Shown in pieces: positions 42,089 to 53,336 of a stretch of 60,091 nt of DNA. Made by a program: the position numbers and the translations under genes. The notes below the pieces were generated by a model. The model made no database searches, was not told where the DNA came from, and saw nothing but the letters and a program-made list of their open reading frames with translations. The stretch's first letter is position 1, and each line of letters starts with the position of its first letter. This DNA comes from Falsigemmobacter intermedius (GTDB taxonomy: Bacteria > Pseudomonadota > Alphaproteobacteria > Rhodobacterales > Rhodobacteraceae), in assembly GCF_004054105.1 (NCBI RefSeq), contig NZ_SBLC01000020.1:1-60091 (forward strand), given 5' to 3'.

Positions 42089-44062
42089 ATGCACAGCATG
42101 CTGAACAGTCTGCTGTCACTTTCACGGGGGCGGAAACGGGCGCTGCAGGTGCTTGCGGATGCCCTCCTTATGACCGTCAGCTATGGAACTGCTCTGCTGT
42201 TGCGGATCGGTGATCCGGCGGCACTGGCCGTTCAAAAAAACTGGCTCGCCTTCTCCGTCGCGCTTCCGGTCTCCCTCTTCGTCTTCGTGCGTCTGGGATT
42301 TTACCGTGCGGTAATCCGCTACGTGGGAACGCGGGCTGTGATCACCATCACAACCGGAGTGGTTCTGAGCAGCCTTGCCATGGGCGCGGCTCTCGTCGCT
42401 TTTCAGGTTCAGGTGCCGCTTACCGTGCCTGTCATCTATGCTCTATGCGCCTTCATGACGGTCGGGGGCGTGCGCTTCGCCTTTCGTGCGCTCTATCTGC
42501 GCGGCAACAGCCGGTCGCGCATTCGGGTAATCATTTACGGGGCCGGACAGTCCGGGCGCCAGACCGCACAGTCTCTGCGCGACGGGGCGGATTTCAATCC
42601 TGTGGCTTTTGTCGATGACAATCCCGAGTTATGGGGCGCCACGCTGAATGGCCTGCGGGTCTTTCGAAGCGAAGACCTGCCGAAACTCATCCGCGATTAT
42701 CAGGTCGGGCGCCTGCTCCTGGCGATTCCTTCTGCCTCAGCAGGCGCGCGCGCGCAGATTTTGCGCAGGCTCGATCACATACCGATCCATATTCAGACAC
42801 TTCCCGATATGGATCAGATCCTGCGTGGCCGCCATCGTCTGGGCGATGTGACGGATGTTCCGGTGGAAGATCTTCTCGGGCGGGACGTGGTGCCGCCGGA
42901 CCCCGATCTGATGGATATTGATATCAGAGGCCGCGTCGTGATGGTGACGGGGGGCGGGGGCTCCATCGGATCAGAGCTTTGCCGCCAGATCCTGCGCCAG
43001 CAGCCCCTTGAGCTGATCCTCGTGGATCAGTCGGAATATGCTCTCTACGCCGCCGGTCAGGAGTTGCGCCGCCTTGCGCTTCATGAAGGCGCTGGCCTGC
43101 GCATCACCCAATGCCTCATGTCCGTCTGTGATCGTGAGGGGCTTGAAAAGCAGATGCGCCTGCGGGGTGTCGAGACGGTCTATCATGCCGCTGCCTATAA
43201 GCATGTCTCGCTGATCGAAACGAATCCATTCCCGGCGGTTAAGAACAACGTCTTTGGGACACTGGCCTGCGTGCAGGCCGCCGCTGCCGCCCAGGTGAAG
43301 AAATTCGTCCTTATCTCAACGGATAAGGCGGTCAGGCCAGCCAGCATCATGGGGGCCACGAAACGCGTGGCAGAACTGATCTGCCTAGCTGAGGCTGCCA
43401 CTCCCGGCGCGATGCGCATTGCGATCGTGCGGTTTGGCAATGTGCTGGCCTCCTCCGGCTCAGTGGTGCCGCTGTTTCGGCGCCAGATTGCGGCGGGCGG
43501 TCCGGTCACGGTGACGCATCCGGAGGTGACGCGCTATTTCATGACCATTCCCGAGGCGGCGCAGCTTGTCATTCAGGCCGGTGCGATGGCGCGGGGGGGG
43601 GGGGGGGGGCTCTTCCTTCTCGATATGGGGGAGCCGGTGAAGATCGTTGATCTTGCGCAGCGGATGATCCGCATAGCCGGCCTGCGGCCGATCCTGTGTG
43701 AAACCGTCCCGGAGGCTGGTCTCCCGATGGGGAGCCTTGCGATACGCTTTACCGGCCTCACGCCCGGTGAGAAACTGCATGAAGAACTTCTCACGTCCGG
43801 GGAAGCCACACCAACGCGGCATCCGCGCATCCTGAACAGCCCCGAAGCTTTACCAGACAGTGTATCGCTGAAAAAATTTCTCCAGGCCCTTTCAAGGTGC
43901 ACTGCATCTGAGGATCTGGTGACCCTTCAGCATCTGCTGCACGACGAGCTTATCGGATACGGCGCTCTTCGACCACCGCCGAGATCGCCCGGCATCCCGC
44001 GCGATCGCTCTAAAGAGAACCACGGCAGGAGCAATCCACTCTTCAAAGAGGCATTTTCATAG
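42089..44062 (+). CDS. Membrane nucleotide-sugar 4,6-dehydratase (WbpM/FlaA1/CapD type) with a 17-G tract
   Basis: The protein of about 657 residues has four N-terminal transmembrane segments (LADALLMTVSYGTALLL to TVPVIYALCAFM), a CoA-binding-like Rossmann domain (IIYGAGQSGRQTA) and a C-terminal SDR with MVTGGGGSIGSEL and the S-M-K triad region ISTDKAVRPASIMGATKRVAE. These enzymes convert UDP-GlcNAc-type sugars to deoxy sugars for capsule, O-antigen or exopolysaccharide. A run of 17 G at 43593-43609 encodes Gly-rich sequence before LFLLDMGEPVKIVDLA and keeps the frame; any change not a multiple of three would truncate the protein. The ATG at 42089 follows AGGCGG; GTG at 42077 is an alternative. 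Confidence 0.88.
   Translation: MHSMLNSLLSLSRGRKRALQVLADALLMTVSYGTALLLRIGDPAALAVQKNWLAFSVALPVSLFVFVRLGFYRAVIRYVGTRAVITITTGVVLSSLAMGAALVAFQVQVPLTVPVIYALCAFMTVGGVRFAFRALYLRGNSRSRIRVIIYGAGQSGRQTAQSLRDGADFNPVAFVDDNPELWGATLNGLRVFRSEDLPKLIRDYQVGRLLLAIPSASAGARAQILRRLDHIPIHIQTLPDMDQILRGRHRLGDVTDVPVEDLLGRDVVPPDPDLMDIDIRGRVVMVTGGGGSIGSELCRQILRQQPLELILVDQSEYALYAAGQELRRLALHEGAGLRITQCLMSVCDREGLEKQMRLRGVETVYHAAAYKHVSLIETNPFPAVKNNVFGTLACVQAAAAAQVKKFVLISTDKAVRPASIMGATKRVAELICLAEAATPGAMRIAIVRFGNVLASSGSVVPLFRRQIAAGGPVTVTHPEVTRYFMTIPEAAQLVIQAGAMARGGGGGLFLLDMGEPVKIVDLAQRMIRIAGLRPILCETVPEAGLPMGSLAIRFTGLTPGEKLHEELLTSGEATPTRHPRILNSPEALPDSVSLKKFLQALSRCTASEDLVTLQHLLHDELIGYGALRPPPRSPGIPRDRSKENHGRSNPLFKEAFS
43593..43609 (+). 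repeat. Poly-G tract of 17 inside the dehydratase gene
   Basis: Seventeen consecutive G occur within codons for Gly, about 150 residues before the C-terminus. Homopolymers of this length slip readily in replication and are also a known source of base-calling error. The reading frame is open with 17. Confidence 0.9.
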
Positions 44063-44602
44063 ACTTCAGGTTCCAGGGTGAAGGAATTGGGGGGCACGAG
44101 CCTGACATCCTGATCCAGGGTGGACTCTCTGCCTTGCGGTGCTCCCAGGATTGTGGATCGGACCCAATAAAAACGGCTGCCGCCGGGCTTGGATAAAACC
44201 CGCTCGCAACAACAATGACACTTCTTCAGTTGGTCCTTAGGCACCCATAACCTTTTCAGGCGCATCTTCGCGGATGCAGGATAACAATTTTTACGCTGCT
44301 GAGAGGAAACCCTTAGCGCCTTCTTCTTTCTCTGTCGCGCATCCCCCCTGGCTTGCGGGAGGTGGTGTGACGCTGGCGAAGGCATTCCTTACAGGGTGTA
44401 TGGCGATTCACCCCTCTGACCCAGGTGTGGCGCGGACATCAGCTTCAGGCATCTGATCAGGCTGACCGGGCCAGGCCGGGTCTGGCGCAAGCTGGTCGCA
44501 CACCGATCAGGAATCTGCTAGAGGTCGCGCAATCACATCCGGAAACCTCGGCAAATACCTCTGAGACAGAGCGATATTTGACGAAAACTGCTACAGGACC
44601 CG
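44063..44602. other. Intergenic region without a recognisable gene
   Basis: The 540 bases between the dehydratase and dusA look less GC-rich than the neighbours and hold only short frames. A 152-codon minus-strand frame crosses it but has no family-like motif. I see no tRNA, strong terminator or clear insertion sequence end; the region could be a remnant. Confidence 0.5.
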
Positions 44603-45625
44603 TTGAGCGGGCGTTGGGTTAGACCGTTGGAAAAAAATACGAATAATGCCTTCCGCTTAAGCATTGCACCCATGATGGACTGGACCGACCGCCATTGTCG
44701 GGTGTTTCATCGTACCCTGTCACGGCGGGCTGAGCTTTACACCGAAATGGTTACAGCGCAGGCGGTCATTCATGGGGACCGCGACCGGCTCCTCGGCTAT
44801 GAGGCTGAGGAGCATCCGGTGGTTCTGCAGCTTGGCGGCTCGGATCCGGCGCTGCTTGCCCAGGCCTCGGCGATCGGCGCGGATTATGGCTATGATGCGA
44901 TCAACCTCAACTGTGGCTGCCCCTCCGATCGCGTCCAATCCGGCTGCTTTGGCGCGGTTCTGATGGAAAAGGCCGATCTCGTAGCAGAATGTGTCGCGGC
45001 GATGCGCGCGGCCCAGCCGCGTCCGGTGACAGTCAAATGCCGCATCGGCGTTGATGATCAGGTGGCAGAGGAGGTGCTTCCGGCCTTTCTTGAGACGGTC
45101 TCCTCTGCCGGGGTCAGCCACTTTGTGATCCACGCCCGCAAGGCCTGGCTGCAGGGGTTAAGCCCCAAGGAAAACCGCGAAATTCCGCCGCTGAACTATG
45201 AGCTGGCCTATGCGATGAAGCGTGCTTTTCCGCAGCTTGAGCTTTGCCTCAACGGCGGCGTTGCCTCGCTTGATGCGGTGCCCGCGCATCTTGAGGCGGG
45301 GATGGACGGGGTGATGATCGGACGTGCGGCCTATCACGATCCGGCGAATGTTCTGCTCGGTGCGGACAGCCGTCTTTGGGGCGATGAGGACCCGGTCAAG
45401 ACCGCTTATGAGGCCGCAGTGGCCATGCGTCCTTACATCGCAAAGCATCTCGAGGCGGGCGGGCGTCTGCACCACATCACCCGCCATATGCTGGGGCTGT
45501 TCACGGGCCAGCCCGGCGCGCGCGCCTGGCGGCGGCTTCTCTCTGAAGCCGGTGGCCGCCGGGAGGCGGGGCTGGCGGATTACGATGCGGCCCTCGCACG
45601 GCTGGACGCCTCAGCCGCCGCTTAA
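44603..45625 (+). CDS. dusA: tRNA-dihydrouridine synthase A
   Basis: The product has FMN-binding TIM-barrel motifs RLSIAPMMDWTDRHCRVF, ELYTEMVTAQAVIHG, LQLGGSDP, INLNCGCPSDRVQSGCFGAVLM (active-site Cys) and FVIHARKAWLQGLSPKENREIPPL. It also has a C-terminal RHMLGLFTGQPGARAWRR, which matches DusA. It reduces U20 in tRNA D-loops. The start is uncertain: TTG at 44603 has AGGA upstream, TTG at 44627 is possible, and the core begins at 44669. Confidence 0.92.
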   Translation: MSGRWVRPLEKNTNNAFRLSIAPMMDWTDRHCRVFHRTLSRRAELYTEMVTAQAVIHGDRDRLLGYEAEEHPVVLQLGGSDPALLAQASAIGADYGYDAINLNCGCPSDRVQSGCFGAVLMEKADLVAECVAAMRAAQPRPVTVKCRIGVDDQVAEEVLPAFLETVSSAGVSHFVIHARKAWLQGLSPKENREIPPLNYELAYAMKRAFPQLELCLNGGVASLDAVPAHLEAGMDGVMIGRAAYHDPANVLLGADSRLWGDEDPVKTAYEAAVAMRPYIAKHLEAGGRLHHITRHMLGLFTGQPGARAWRRLLSEAGGRREAGLADYDAALARLDASAAA

Positions 45626-45646
45626 CCCCCGAACGGACCCGTCTTT

Positions 45647-45670
45647 GCGGCGCGCCCCGGCACGCGCCGC
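45647..45670 (+). terminator. Terminator-like hairpin after dusA
   Basis: GCGGCGCG and CGCGCCGC pair over eight bases and are followed by TTTG, 20 bases after the dusA stop. The T-run is short, so efficiency is uncertain. Confidence 0.45.
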
Positions 45671-45740
45671 TTTGCCGCCTTGGCAATGGGTGGCAAAGCG
45701 GCATTATGGCGCGCAGTATTTGCCCTGCCGGGGATGACCG

Positions 45741-46712
45741 ATGTCCGCACTGCCTCCACCTGCCGCCCGCCAGATCGGCGCGCGTGGTCTCTTTCGCCGC
45801 ATGCCCCCGGCGGTTTTTCCGCCCCTGCTGGGGCTGACGGGCCTCGGCCTCGCCTGGAGGCGGGCGTCCGAGCTGACCGCCCTGCCGGGCGCTCTGGCTG
45901 AGATGCTGCTCGGGGCCATTTTCCTGCTGTGGTGCTTTATGATCGGGGCCTATGCCTCAAAGGTTCTGCGGCGGCCCTCAGTGCTGCGCGAAGAGCTGAC
46001 GCTGCTGCCCGGTCGTGCGGGGCTGGCGGCGGCGGATGTCTCGGCCTTTCTGATGGCGGCCGTGGTGGCTCCCTATCTGCCGGAGCTGGCGCTCGGCATC
46101 CTTGCGCTGGCCGTGACCTGTCACCTCTGCCTCGGCTTTGCGGTGCTGAAAGCCTATTTCACCGGGCCGGAGGAAGCGCGGGTGATCACGCCGGTCTGGC
46201 AGCTGATCTTCACGGGATATATCATTCTGCCCTTCACCCTGGCCCCGCTGGGCTATACGCAGCTGGCGCATCTGGCCTATGGCTATGCGGTCTTTGCCGG
46301 GGTGACGCTCTGGCTGCAGGGGCTGTGGATGCTGATCCGACGCATCCCGCCTGCCCCGCTGCGCCCGCTTCTGGCCATTCACCTGGCACCGGCCAGCCTG
46401 ATGACGCTGTCGTCGCTGATCCTTGGCTATGAGACGGCAGCGCTTGTCTTTGCAACCCTTGCCTCCGCCATCTTCATCGCCCTGGTCCTGAGCGCGCGCT
46501 GGATCACCGAGAGCGGCTTTTCCCCCTTCTGGGGGGCCTTCACCTTCCCGCTGGCGGCTTTTGCCAATGCGCAGATGGCGATGGGCTGGCAGATCACCGG
46601 CATCTGTGCGCTGACTGCCGCCAGCGCCATGGTGGCCTTTGTCGCCTCCAGAGTCTGGCAGATGTGGGCGCGGGGGACGCTGGCGATCAAAACCAATACA
46701 CCCACCGCGTGA
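45741..46712 (+). CDS. TehA/SLAC1-family channel or transporter
   Basis: This 323-residue membrane protein has about ten hydrophobic helices. It starts near RMPPAVFPPLLGLTGLGLAWRRA and contains HLCLGFAVLKAYFTGPEEARVITPVW, HLAPASLMTLSSLIL and FSPFWGAFTFPLAAFANAQMAM. This is the pattern of the SLAC1/TehA family of anion channels and tellurite-resistance/dicarboxylate exporters. The substrate is not inferable. It is followed by a strong terminator. Confidence 0.82.
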   Translation: MSALPPPAARQIGARGLFRRMPPAVFPPLLGLTGLGLAWRRASELTALPGALAEMLLGAIFLLWCFMIGAYASKVLRRPSVLREELTLLPGRAGLAAADVSAFLMAAVVAPYLPELALGILALAVTCHLCLGFAVLKAYFTGPEEARVITPVWQLIFTGYIILPFTLAPLGYTQLAHLAYGYAVFAGVTLWLQGLWMLIRRIPPAPLRPLLAIHLAPASLMTLSSLILGYETAALVFATLASAIFIALVLSARWITESGFSPFWGAFTFPLAAFANAQMAMGWQITGICALTAASAMVAFVASRVWQMWARGTLAIKTNTPTA

Positions 46713-48293
<1,581 letters not shown>

Positions 48294-48311
48294 TCGTGGC
48301 GTGTTGAACAT

Positions 48312-48336
48312 TCTCCGGGCCGGATCGGCCCGGAGA
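48312..48336 (+). terminator. Hairpin after guaB
   Basis: TCTCCGGGCC and GGCCCGGAGA form a perfect ten-base-pair stem around GGATC, 19 bases after the guaB stop. There is no T-run, so it is a probable 3'-end structure rather than a canonical terminator. Confidence 0.55.
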
Positions 48337-48521
48337 GCAGGCCGTGAGGGTCTCAGGACCCGCCGCCATGGCCTGCGCTTCCCCCCTCCGGTCAGATCGG
48401 GGCAGCCGGATCCCGGCACCGGCAGAACGTCCGCAAGAACGGCCCGGACAAAGACGTCATAAAAATCCGTCTCCGCGTGAGGCAGAGCCCCCGCGCCCCT
48501 CTGCGCTGTGGGTCACTGCCC

Positions 48522-49892
48522 TCAGCTGGCCAGATGCACCCGATTGCGGCCGAGGCTTTTCGCCTCATAAAGCGCCTGATCGGCCGCCATGGTCAGGCGG
48601 TGGAAATCCGGCTCGCCATTATAGGCCGCGATCCCGATCGAGGCCGTCAGGCGGATCACCTCTCCCCCGGGCAGATGGATGTCGCGGCTGCGCAGGGCCT
48701 CAAGCAGCCGCTCTCCGAAGGCTTGTGCCGCCTCTGGGTCCATCTCAGCGAGGGTCACCAGAAACTCCTCCCCGCCATAGCGGAAGACGTAATCGCCGAC
48801 CCGGGCCGTCTCAAGGATCGCCTCTGCGCAGCGGCGCAGCGCCAGATCTCCGGCGGAGTGACCATAAAGGTCATTGATCCGCTTGAAATGATCCAGATCG
48901 ATCAGAGCCACCGCAAAATCCTGCCGCTGCCGCCGCGCCGTCTCAACCTCACGGGCGAGGATCGTATCCATAAAGCGGCGGCTTAAGACGCCGGTCAGGG
49001 CATCATGCCCCCCTTCGATCCGCGTCGCCTCGTTGAAGCATTGCAAGACCAGCGCACGCACTTCGGCTGCCGCGCTGTTGAGCCGCTCAAGCAGATTGCG
49101 CAGATCCTCTCCCCGCCGGATGCCCGGCAGCAGATCCGCATCAATCCGCGCCACCAGCGCCTGGGCGCGGTGAATTTCATGGGTGCCCTCAAAGAGAACA
49201 TCGCCGCGATGGGTCAGCCAGAGCCCGAACTCTGAGCTGCGCAGATCCGGCAGATCCTCCAGCCGCTCGCGCGCGGCAATGATGAACATGGCCTCCTGCA
49301 GCCATTCGGCCATGGCTGCGCGCTGTGCCTCGCGCTCCTGCGACAGGTTTTTGCCGAGTGTAAACAGCCGGAAGGCCCCGGCGTTCTGCTCGCTCCGGCG
49401 GCTTTCGCCGACGGTGGCCGAATTCATGATGTCGATGGCAATGGACAGCGTTGAGGCCGCAACCCGCAGCATGGCCCGACGGCTCTGGCGCAGATCCTCT
49501 TGGGCGACAATGGCGTGGATCAGCCCTTCGGTCATCAGGCGCAGACCGCGCGTCACCAGTTTCAGCGGCAGACCGATGCGGGCGTGCACGGCCCCCGCAT
49601 GGCATTGCACCCGCGCCATTTCGTCAAAATCCGGGACCGTCTCTGCCGGAAAAAGCGCTAAAAGCCAGCGCTGCAGGGCGCCGCTGAGACGGTCACGGAT
49701 CAGATCCTGCGACAGAAATTCCCGCGCATCCGCGTCTTTTTCCAGTTCAGCATAAAAGCGCTCGACCAGTTCTGCCGCCTGCTCTGCCACAAGCGCCGCC
49801 AGCGCCACCCGGGCCGGAGGGACCAGCGCCTCCTGAAGGGCAGCCCATTCTTTGCTCAGCAGCTCAGCATCACGTTCGGCAAGGTTCGGCAT
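48522..49892 (-). CDS. Globin-coupled diguanylate cyclase
   Basis: The 456-residue protein has an N-terminal globin-coupled sensor. HAGAVHARIGLPLKLVTRGLRLM includes the likely proximal haem His in GAVHARIGL. A middle helical linker follows, then a GGDEF domain with LIDLDHFKRINDLYGHSAGD and FRYGGEEFLV. The c-di-GMP inhibitory RxxD (RVGD) sits five residues before GGEEF, as in classical feedback-inhibited cyclases. It probably makes c-di-GMP in response to oxygen or another haem ligand, as in DosC-type proteins. The ATG at 49892 was chosen over 49898. Confidence 0.85.
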   Translation of the reverse strand: MPNLAERDAELLSKEWAALQEALVPPARVALAALVAEQAAELVERFYAELEKDADAREFLSQDLIRDRLSGALQRWLLALFPAETVPDFDEMARVQCHAGAVHARIGLPLKLVTRGLRLMTEGLIHAIVAQEDLRQSRRAMLRVAASTLSIAIDIMNSATVGESRRSEQNAGAFRLFTLGKNLSQEREAQRAAMAEWLQEAMFIIAARERLEDLPDLRSSEFGLWLTHRGDVLFEGTHEIHRAQALVARIDADLLPGIRRGEDLRNLLERLNSAAAEVRALVLQCFNEATRIEGGHDALTGVLSRRFMDTILAREVETARRQRQDFAVALIDLDHFKRINDLYGHSAGDLALRRCAEAILETARVGDYVFRYGGEEFLVTLAEMDPEAAQAFGERLLEALRSRDIHLPGGEVIRLTASIGIAAYNGEPDFHRLTMAADQALYEAKSLGRNRVHLAS

Positions 49893-50019
49893 AGTCATTC
49901 CAAAAGATCCGGTCAGACCGCACCAGACCATATCCTGGGGTGCGTTCCGCATTCTGATGAGCGCAGCTCAAAGGCGCAATCCGGCGCAGCGCCGCAGCTG
50001 TTGTCAAAGGGCAGATGTC

Positions 50020-50511
50020 TCAGAGGGTCAGGTCGCGGCGCATCCAGACCGCATCCTCACCATAGGCGGCCAGCTTCTGCCCCGCGACACCCGGCGCCGG
50101 GGCGAAGCCAAACCGGGACCAGAAGCCCGCGGTGCCATAGACCGAAACCAGCCCGGTTGAGGGGAAACCCTCCGCCTGAGCGAGCAGCCGCTCAATCGCC
50201 TGACGCGCATAGCCCCCCCCGCGCAGTTCAGGATCGAGCACCACATCGTGGATGTAGTACTGCCCGGCCTCTTCCGGGATCGCGCCGAGAAAGCTGTCGA
50301 GTGCGGGCGGGCTGTTTTCGCGGATCGGATGTGAGATGGCATAGCCCGCAAGCGCGCCGCCCGGCGCGTCCTCAAGGACCAGGCAGCCCTGCGGATAAAG
50401 GCGGCGCTTTTCCGCGATCACCTCAAAACGCTCGGGAAGCTCCGGATGGACACGATCGGCCAGGTCCAGAACGCCGGTCAGATCCTCTTCACGCATCTCA
50501 CGCCACTGCAC
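50020..50511 (-). CDS. GNAT family N-acetyltransferase
   Basis: The 163-residue product (GTG start at 50511, with GGAAGG upstream) has WREMREEDLTGVLDLADRVHPELPE for the first strand and helix. The acetyl-CoA-binding V-x-P-x-x-R-G-x-G-like loop is present as VLDPELRGGGYARQAIERLL, and the last strand as GFWSRFGFAPAPGV. The acceptor substrate is unknown. It is encoded downstream of no obvious partner on the minus strand. Confidence 0.8.
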   Translation of the reverse strand: MQWREMREEDLTGVLDLADRVHPELPERFEVIAEKRRLYPQGCLVLEDAPGGALAGYAISHPIRENSPPALDSFLGAIPEEAGQYYIHDVVLDPELRGGGYARQAIERLLAQAEGFPSTGLVSVYGTAGFWSRFGFAPAPGVAGQKLAAYGEDAVWMRRDLTL

Positions 50512-50796
50512 AACATTTTCCCTTCCTGGAGCCGCGCTGTGATGCCCGCGCCCGCCCGGGATTGCAAGACTACAGGCCGCGCGAGCCGGTCTCAACCACA
50601 CAACCCCCGGTCGCCTCACAGTTTTTTGATCCTTTCAGGCTATCACGCAGCTCCGCGTTTCGGTGTTAGCATTCTGTTAACCGGTTCCTGCCTTGTGACG
50701 AGTGAAGGGCCATCGTGCCCGGTTTTAATGGTGTGACAGCCCCGCCCCGGCCCGCTGAGCGGCCCCGGCCGCGGCGCTGTGGGGGAGGGCTGACGT

Positions 50797-52611
50797 ATGC
50801 CGCAAACACTGAGAGGCGGCCCGGGGGATGACCGGCTGGCCACTTCGGACACTGTCAACCGCATCTATGGCTACCAGGGCAATGACACTCTGACCACGGG
50901 CCTCCATGGCGGTGGTGCCTGGGGTGGCGCGGGGGATGACACGCTGACCGGCGGCGGCCGTGGGGTGGTGCAGAGCCATCTCTACGGCGGGGCCGGGGCT
51001 GATACCCTTTATCTCGACGTCTCAGACAGCACGGCGCCCTATGGCGATCACGTCTGGGGCGAACAGGGGGCGGATAAGTTCATCTTTGTCGGACGCAGCG
51101 GGTCCGATGCACGGATCACCGGACGGATCGATGATTTCGATTACTCGCGCGATGAGATCTGGATCGATGACACCCGCCTCGATCTGCGAAATCTGCCCGC
51201 AGGGGTGCGGATTGTCAGCCTCTATGCCCAGCCCTGGCTGCTCATCGACGACCGGATCCTCTATTCCCTGGAGGGGGCGCGAAAGGTCGAAGGGCTGATC
51301 CGCCCGCCGCCCGGCTCGGACCCGGAGGGCAATGCCAATGGCGAAGAGCGCCACTTCATCAACTGGCCCGAAGAATGGGCCAATGGCGTGCCGCGCAGCG
51401 CCGACATTCCCTATGAGGATTACGTCGCCTATTTCCCCCGCGACGAGGGTCCGCACCGCGACTGGGAAATGACCACGCCGCGCTACACCGCCGGACATGA
51501 CACGATTGACGGTACCGATGCGGTCGAACGGCTGATCGGCGGCGACGGCAATGACCGCCTTAACGGTCAGGGCGGCGATGACCTGATCCATGGCGGTGAG
51601 GGGCATGACACCCTCTCTGGCGGCGCGGGCAACGACTCCATCTCAGGCGGCCTCGACAACGACATCCTGCGCGGCGGCGCAGGCGCGGATATCCTCTACG
51701 GCGGCTCAGGGCATGATACGCTTTACGGTGGCAGTGAAGACGACCGCCTGCATGGCAATGGCGGCCGTGATCTGATCTATGGCGGCGAAGGCAGTGACAC
51801 GCTGACCGGCGGCACCGGAGATGACCGGCTTTACGGCGGCGAGGGGGATGACCTCCTTTATGCCTCTTACCCCGATGAAACGGCGGCCCCCTCAAACTAC
51901 AGCCAGGATATCCTGTCGGGGGATCGCGGCAATGACACCCTGGTCGCCGCAGAGGGGGGCGAGGTCACCATGACCGGCGGTCAGGGCGCAGATGTCATGA
52001 TCGCCGCCAAAGACGCGAGCCTGGTTCTGACCGATTTTAAGCCCGGAGAGGACTGGCTGGATCTGAACGGCGAATTGCCCGAAGGGGCCGATCCCGCCAG
52101 CCTGCTGCAACCCCGGACCCGCCCCGGCGAGAGCCAGCCACAGGATCTGCTGCTGACGCTTTCAGGTTCAGCCAGTGTGTTGTTACAGGGTCTGGCCGAT
52201 GTCGACCGCGCAGCCCTCCTGGCCTCTCTGGGTCAGAGCGTGCCCGGCCGCCCGCCGGAGGTGCCGGATCCGGACACGGGAAACGGAAACGGCGAAGCGC
52301 CGGATGAGGAAACCGAACCGCCCCCCGCCACAGAGGAGGAGGACGAGGGCGGCGGCGATTGTTTCGTTGCCGGAGCCAGCTATCAAAGTGACCGCCATCC
52401 GGATGTTTTGTGGCTGCGCGGCTACCGCGACAACGTGCTGCGCCGCTCAGACGCGGGACGGCGCTTCATTACCTTCTACTACCGCCACGGGCCCGCAGCC
52501 GCTGCCTTTATCCGCCGCCACCCGGCCCTGCGCCCGTTCTGTCTGACGGCATTGAAGGCCCTGGTGCGGATGGGGCGTAGATACGTGGGGCTGCCCGGAC
52601 AGCCACAGTAA
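50797..52611 (+). CDS. RTX calcium-binding repeat protein with a CFI-box-like C-terminal domain
   Basis: The 604-residue protein has RTX nonapeptides at the start ([29 protein letters not shown]) and a second block around residues 237-350 ([30 protein letters not shown] and others). A Pro/Glu-rich linker follows. The C-terminus from Cys522 (CFVAGASY, then [18 protein letters not shown] and [21 protein letters not shown]) closely resembles the CFI-box C-terminal domain seen on some bacterial surface proteins (typically CFIATAAYG). No signal peptide is seen, so type I secretion is expected. It lies 47 bases from the end of the LolD-like gene (convergent). Confidence 0.82.
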   Translation: MPQTLRGGPGDDRLATSDTVNRIYGYQGNDTLTTGLHGGGAWGGAGDDTLTGGGRGVVQSHLYGGAGADTLYLDVSDSTAPYGDHVWGEQGADKFIFVGRSGSDARITGRIDDFDYSRDEIWIDDTRLDLRNLPAGVRIVSLYAQPWLLIDDRILYSLEGARKVEGLIRPPPGSDPEGNANGEERHFINWPEEWANGVPRSADIPYEDYVAYFPRDEGPHRDWEMTTPRYTAGHDTIDGTDAVERLIGGDGNDRLNGQGGDDLIHGGEGHDTLSGGAGNDSISGGLDNDILRGGAGADILYGGSGHDTLYGGSEDDRLHGNGGRDLIYGGEGSDTLTGGTGDDRLYGGEGDDLLYASYPDETAAPSNYSQDILSGDRGNDTLVAAEGGEVTMTGGQGADVMIAAKDASLVLTDFKPGEDWLDLNGELPEGADPASLLQPRTRPGESQPQDLLLTLSGSASVLLQGLADVDRAALLASLGQSVPGRPPEVPDPDTGNGNGEAPDEETEPPPATEEEDEGGGDCFVAGASYQSDRHPDVLWLRGYRDNVLRRSDAGRRFITFYYRHGPAAAAFIRRHPALRPFCLTALKALVRMGRRYVGLPGQPQ

Positions 52612-52658
52612 AATTGTGCCACCGCGCACCGGATCGCCCTGCCCGCGACGGCCCGTTG

Positions 52659-53336
52659 TCAGGCCACCCGGCCGTCGTTCAGGGTGATCCGCCGGTGACA
52701 GGCAGCGGCGATTTCCGCGTCATGGGTTGAGATCAGAAAGGCCGTGCCCTCTTCGCGGTTCATCTCGGCCAGCAGTTCCATGACCTGATCCGCATTCTCA
52801 CGGTCCAGATTGCCCGTCGGCTCATCGGCCAGCACCAGAGAGGGCTGGTTCATCAAAGCCCGCGCAATGGCCACCCTTTGCTTCTGCCCGCCCGAGAGCG
52901 CCGTGGCGCGGAAATTCATCCGATGCGCCAGCCCCACCCGCTCTAGCAGAAGACGCCCGCGGGCTTTTTGTTCAGAGGTCTCGCGCCCGGCGCGGACGGC
53001 TGCGGGAAAGATCACATTTTCCAGCGCGGTCAGATCCGGGAACAGATGGTGAAACTGAAACACGAAGCCGATGCGCCGGTTGCGAAAATCGGTCAGTTCT
53101 GCATCCTGGGCGGCCATCAGATCCTTGCCAAGCATCAGATGCTCGCCGCTGTCCGCCTTCATCAGCGTGCCCATGATCGACAAAAGCGTGCTTTTGCCGG
53201 AGCCCGACGGCCCGAGAAGCGCTGCAAACTCGCGCTGCGGCAGGCTGAGGGTGACGCCTTTCAGCACCTCAGTGCGCGCCTCTCCCTCACCGAACCCTTT
53301 GCGCAGATCGCGCAGTTCCACCAGAAGATCCGTCAT
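52659..53336 (-). CDS. LolD-like ABC transporter ATPase
   Basis: This 225-residue ATPase has Walker A GPSGSGKST, Q-loop FQFHHLFPDLTALENV, signature ALSGGQKQRVAIARAL, Walker B LVLADEPTGNLD and switch FLISTHDAEIA. This is the LolD/MacB-type ATPase that partners FtsX-like permeases. Its start overlaps the permease stop (53333), and the permease is encoded immediately upstream. The ATG at 53336 was chosen for the family start; longer upstream frame is not conserved. Confidence 0.88.
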   Translation of the reverse strand: MTDLLVELRDLRKGFGEGEARTEVLKGVTLSLPQREFAALLGPSGSGKSTLLSIMGTLMKADSGEHLMLGKDLMAAQDAELTDFRNRRIGFVFQFHHLFPDLTALENVIFPAAVRAGRETSEQKARGRLLLERVGLAHRMNFRATALSGGQKQRVAIARALMNQPSLVLADEPTGNLDRENADQVMELLAEMNREEGTAFLISTHDAEIAAACHRRITLNDGRVA

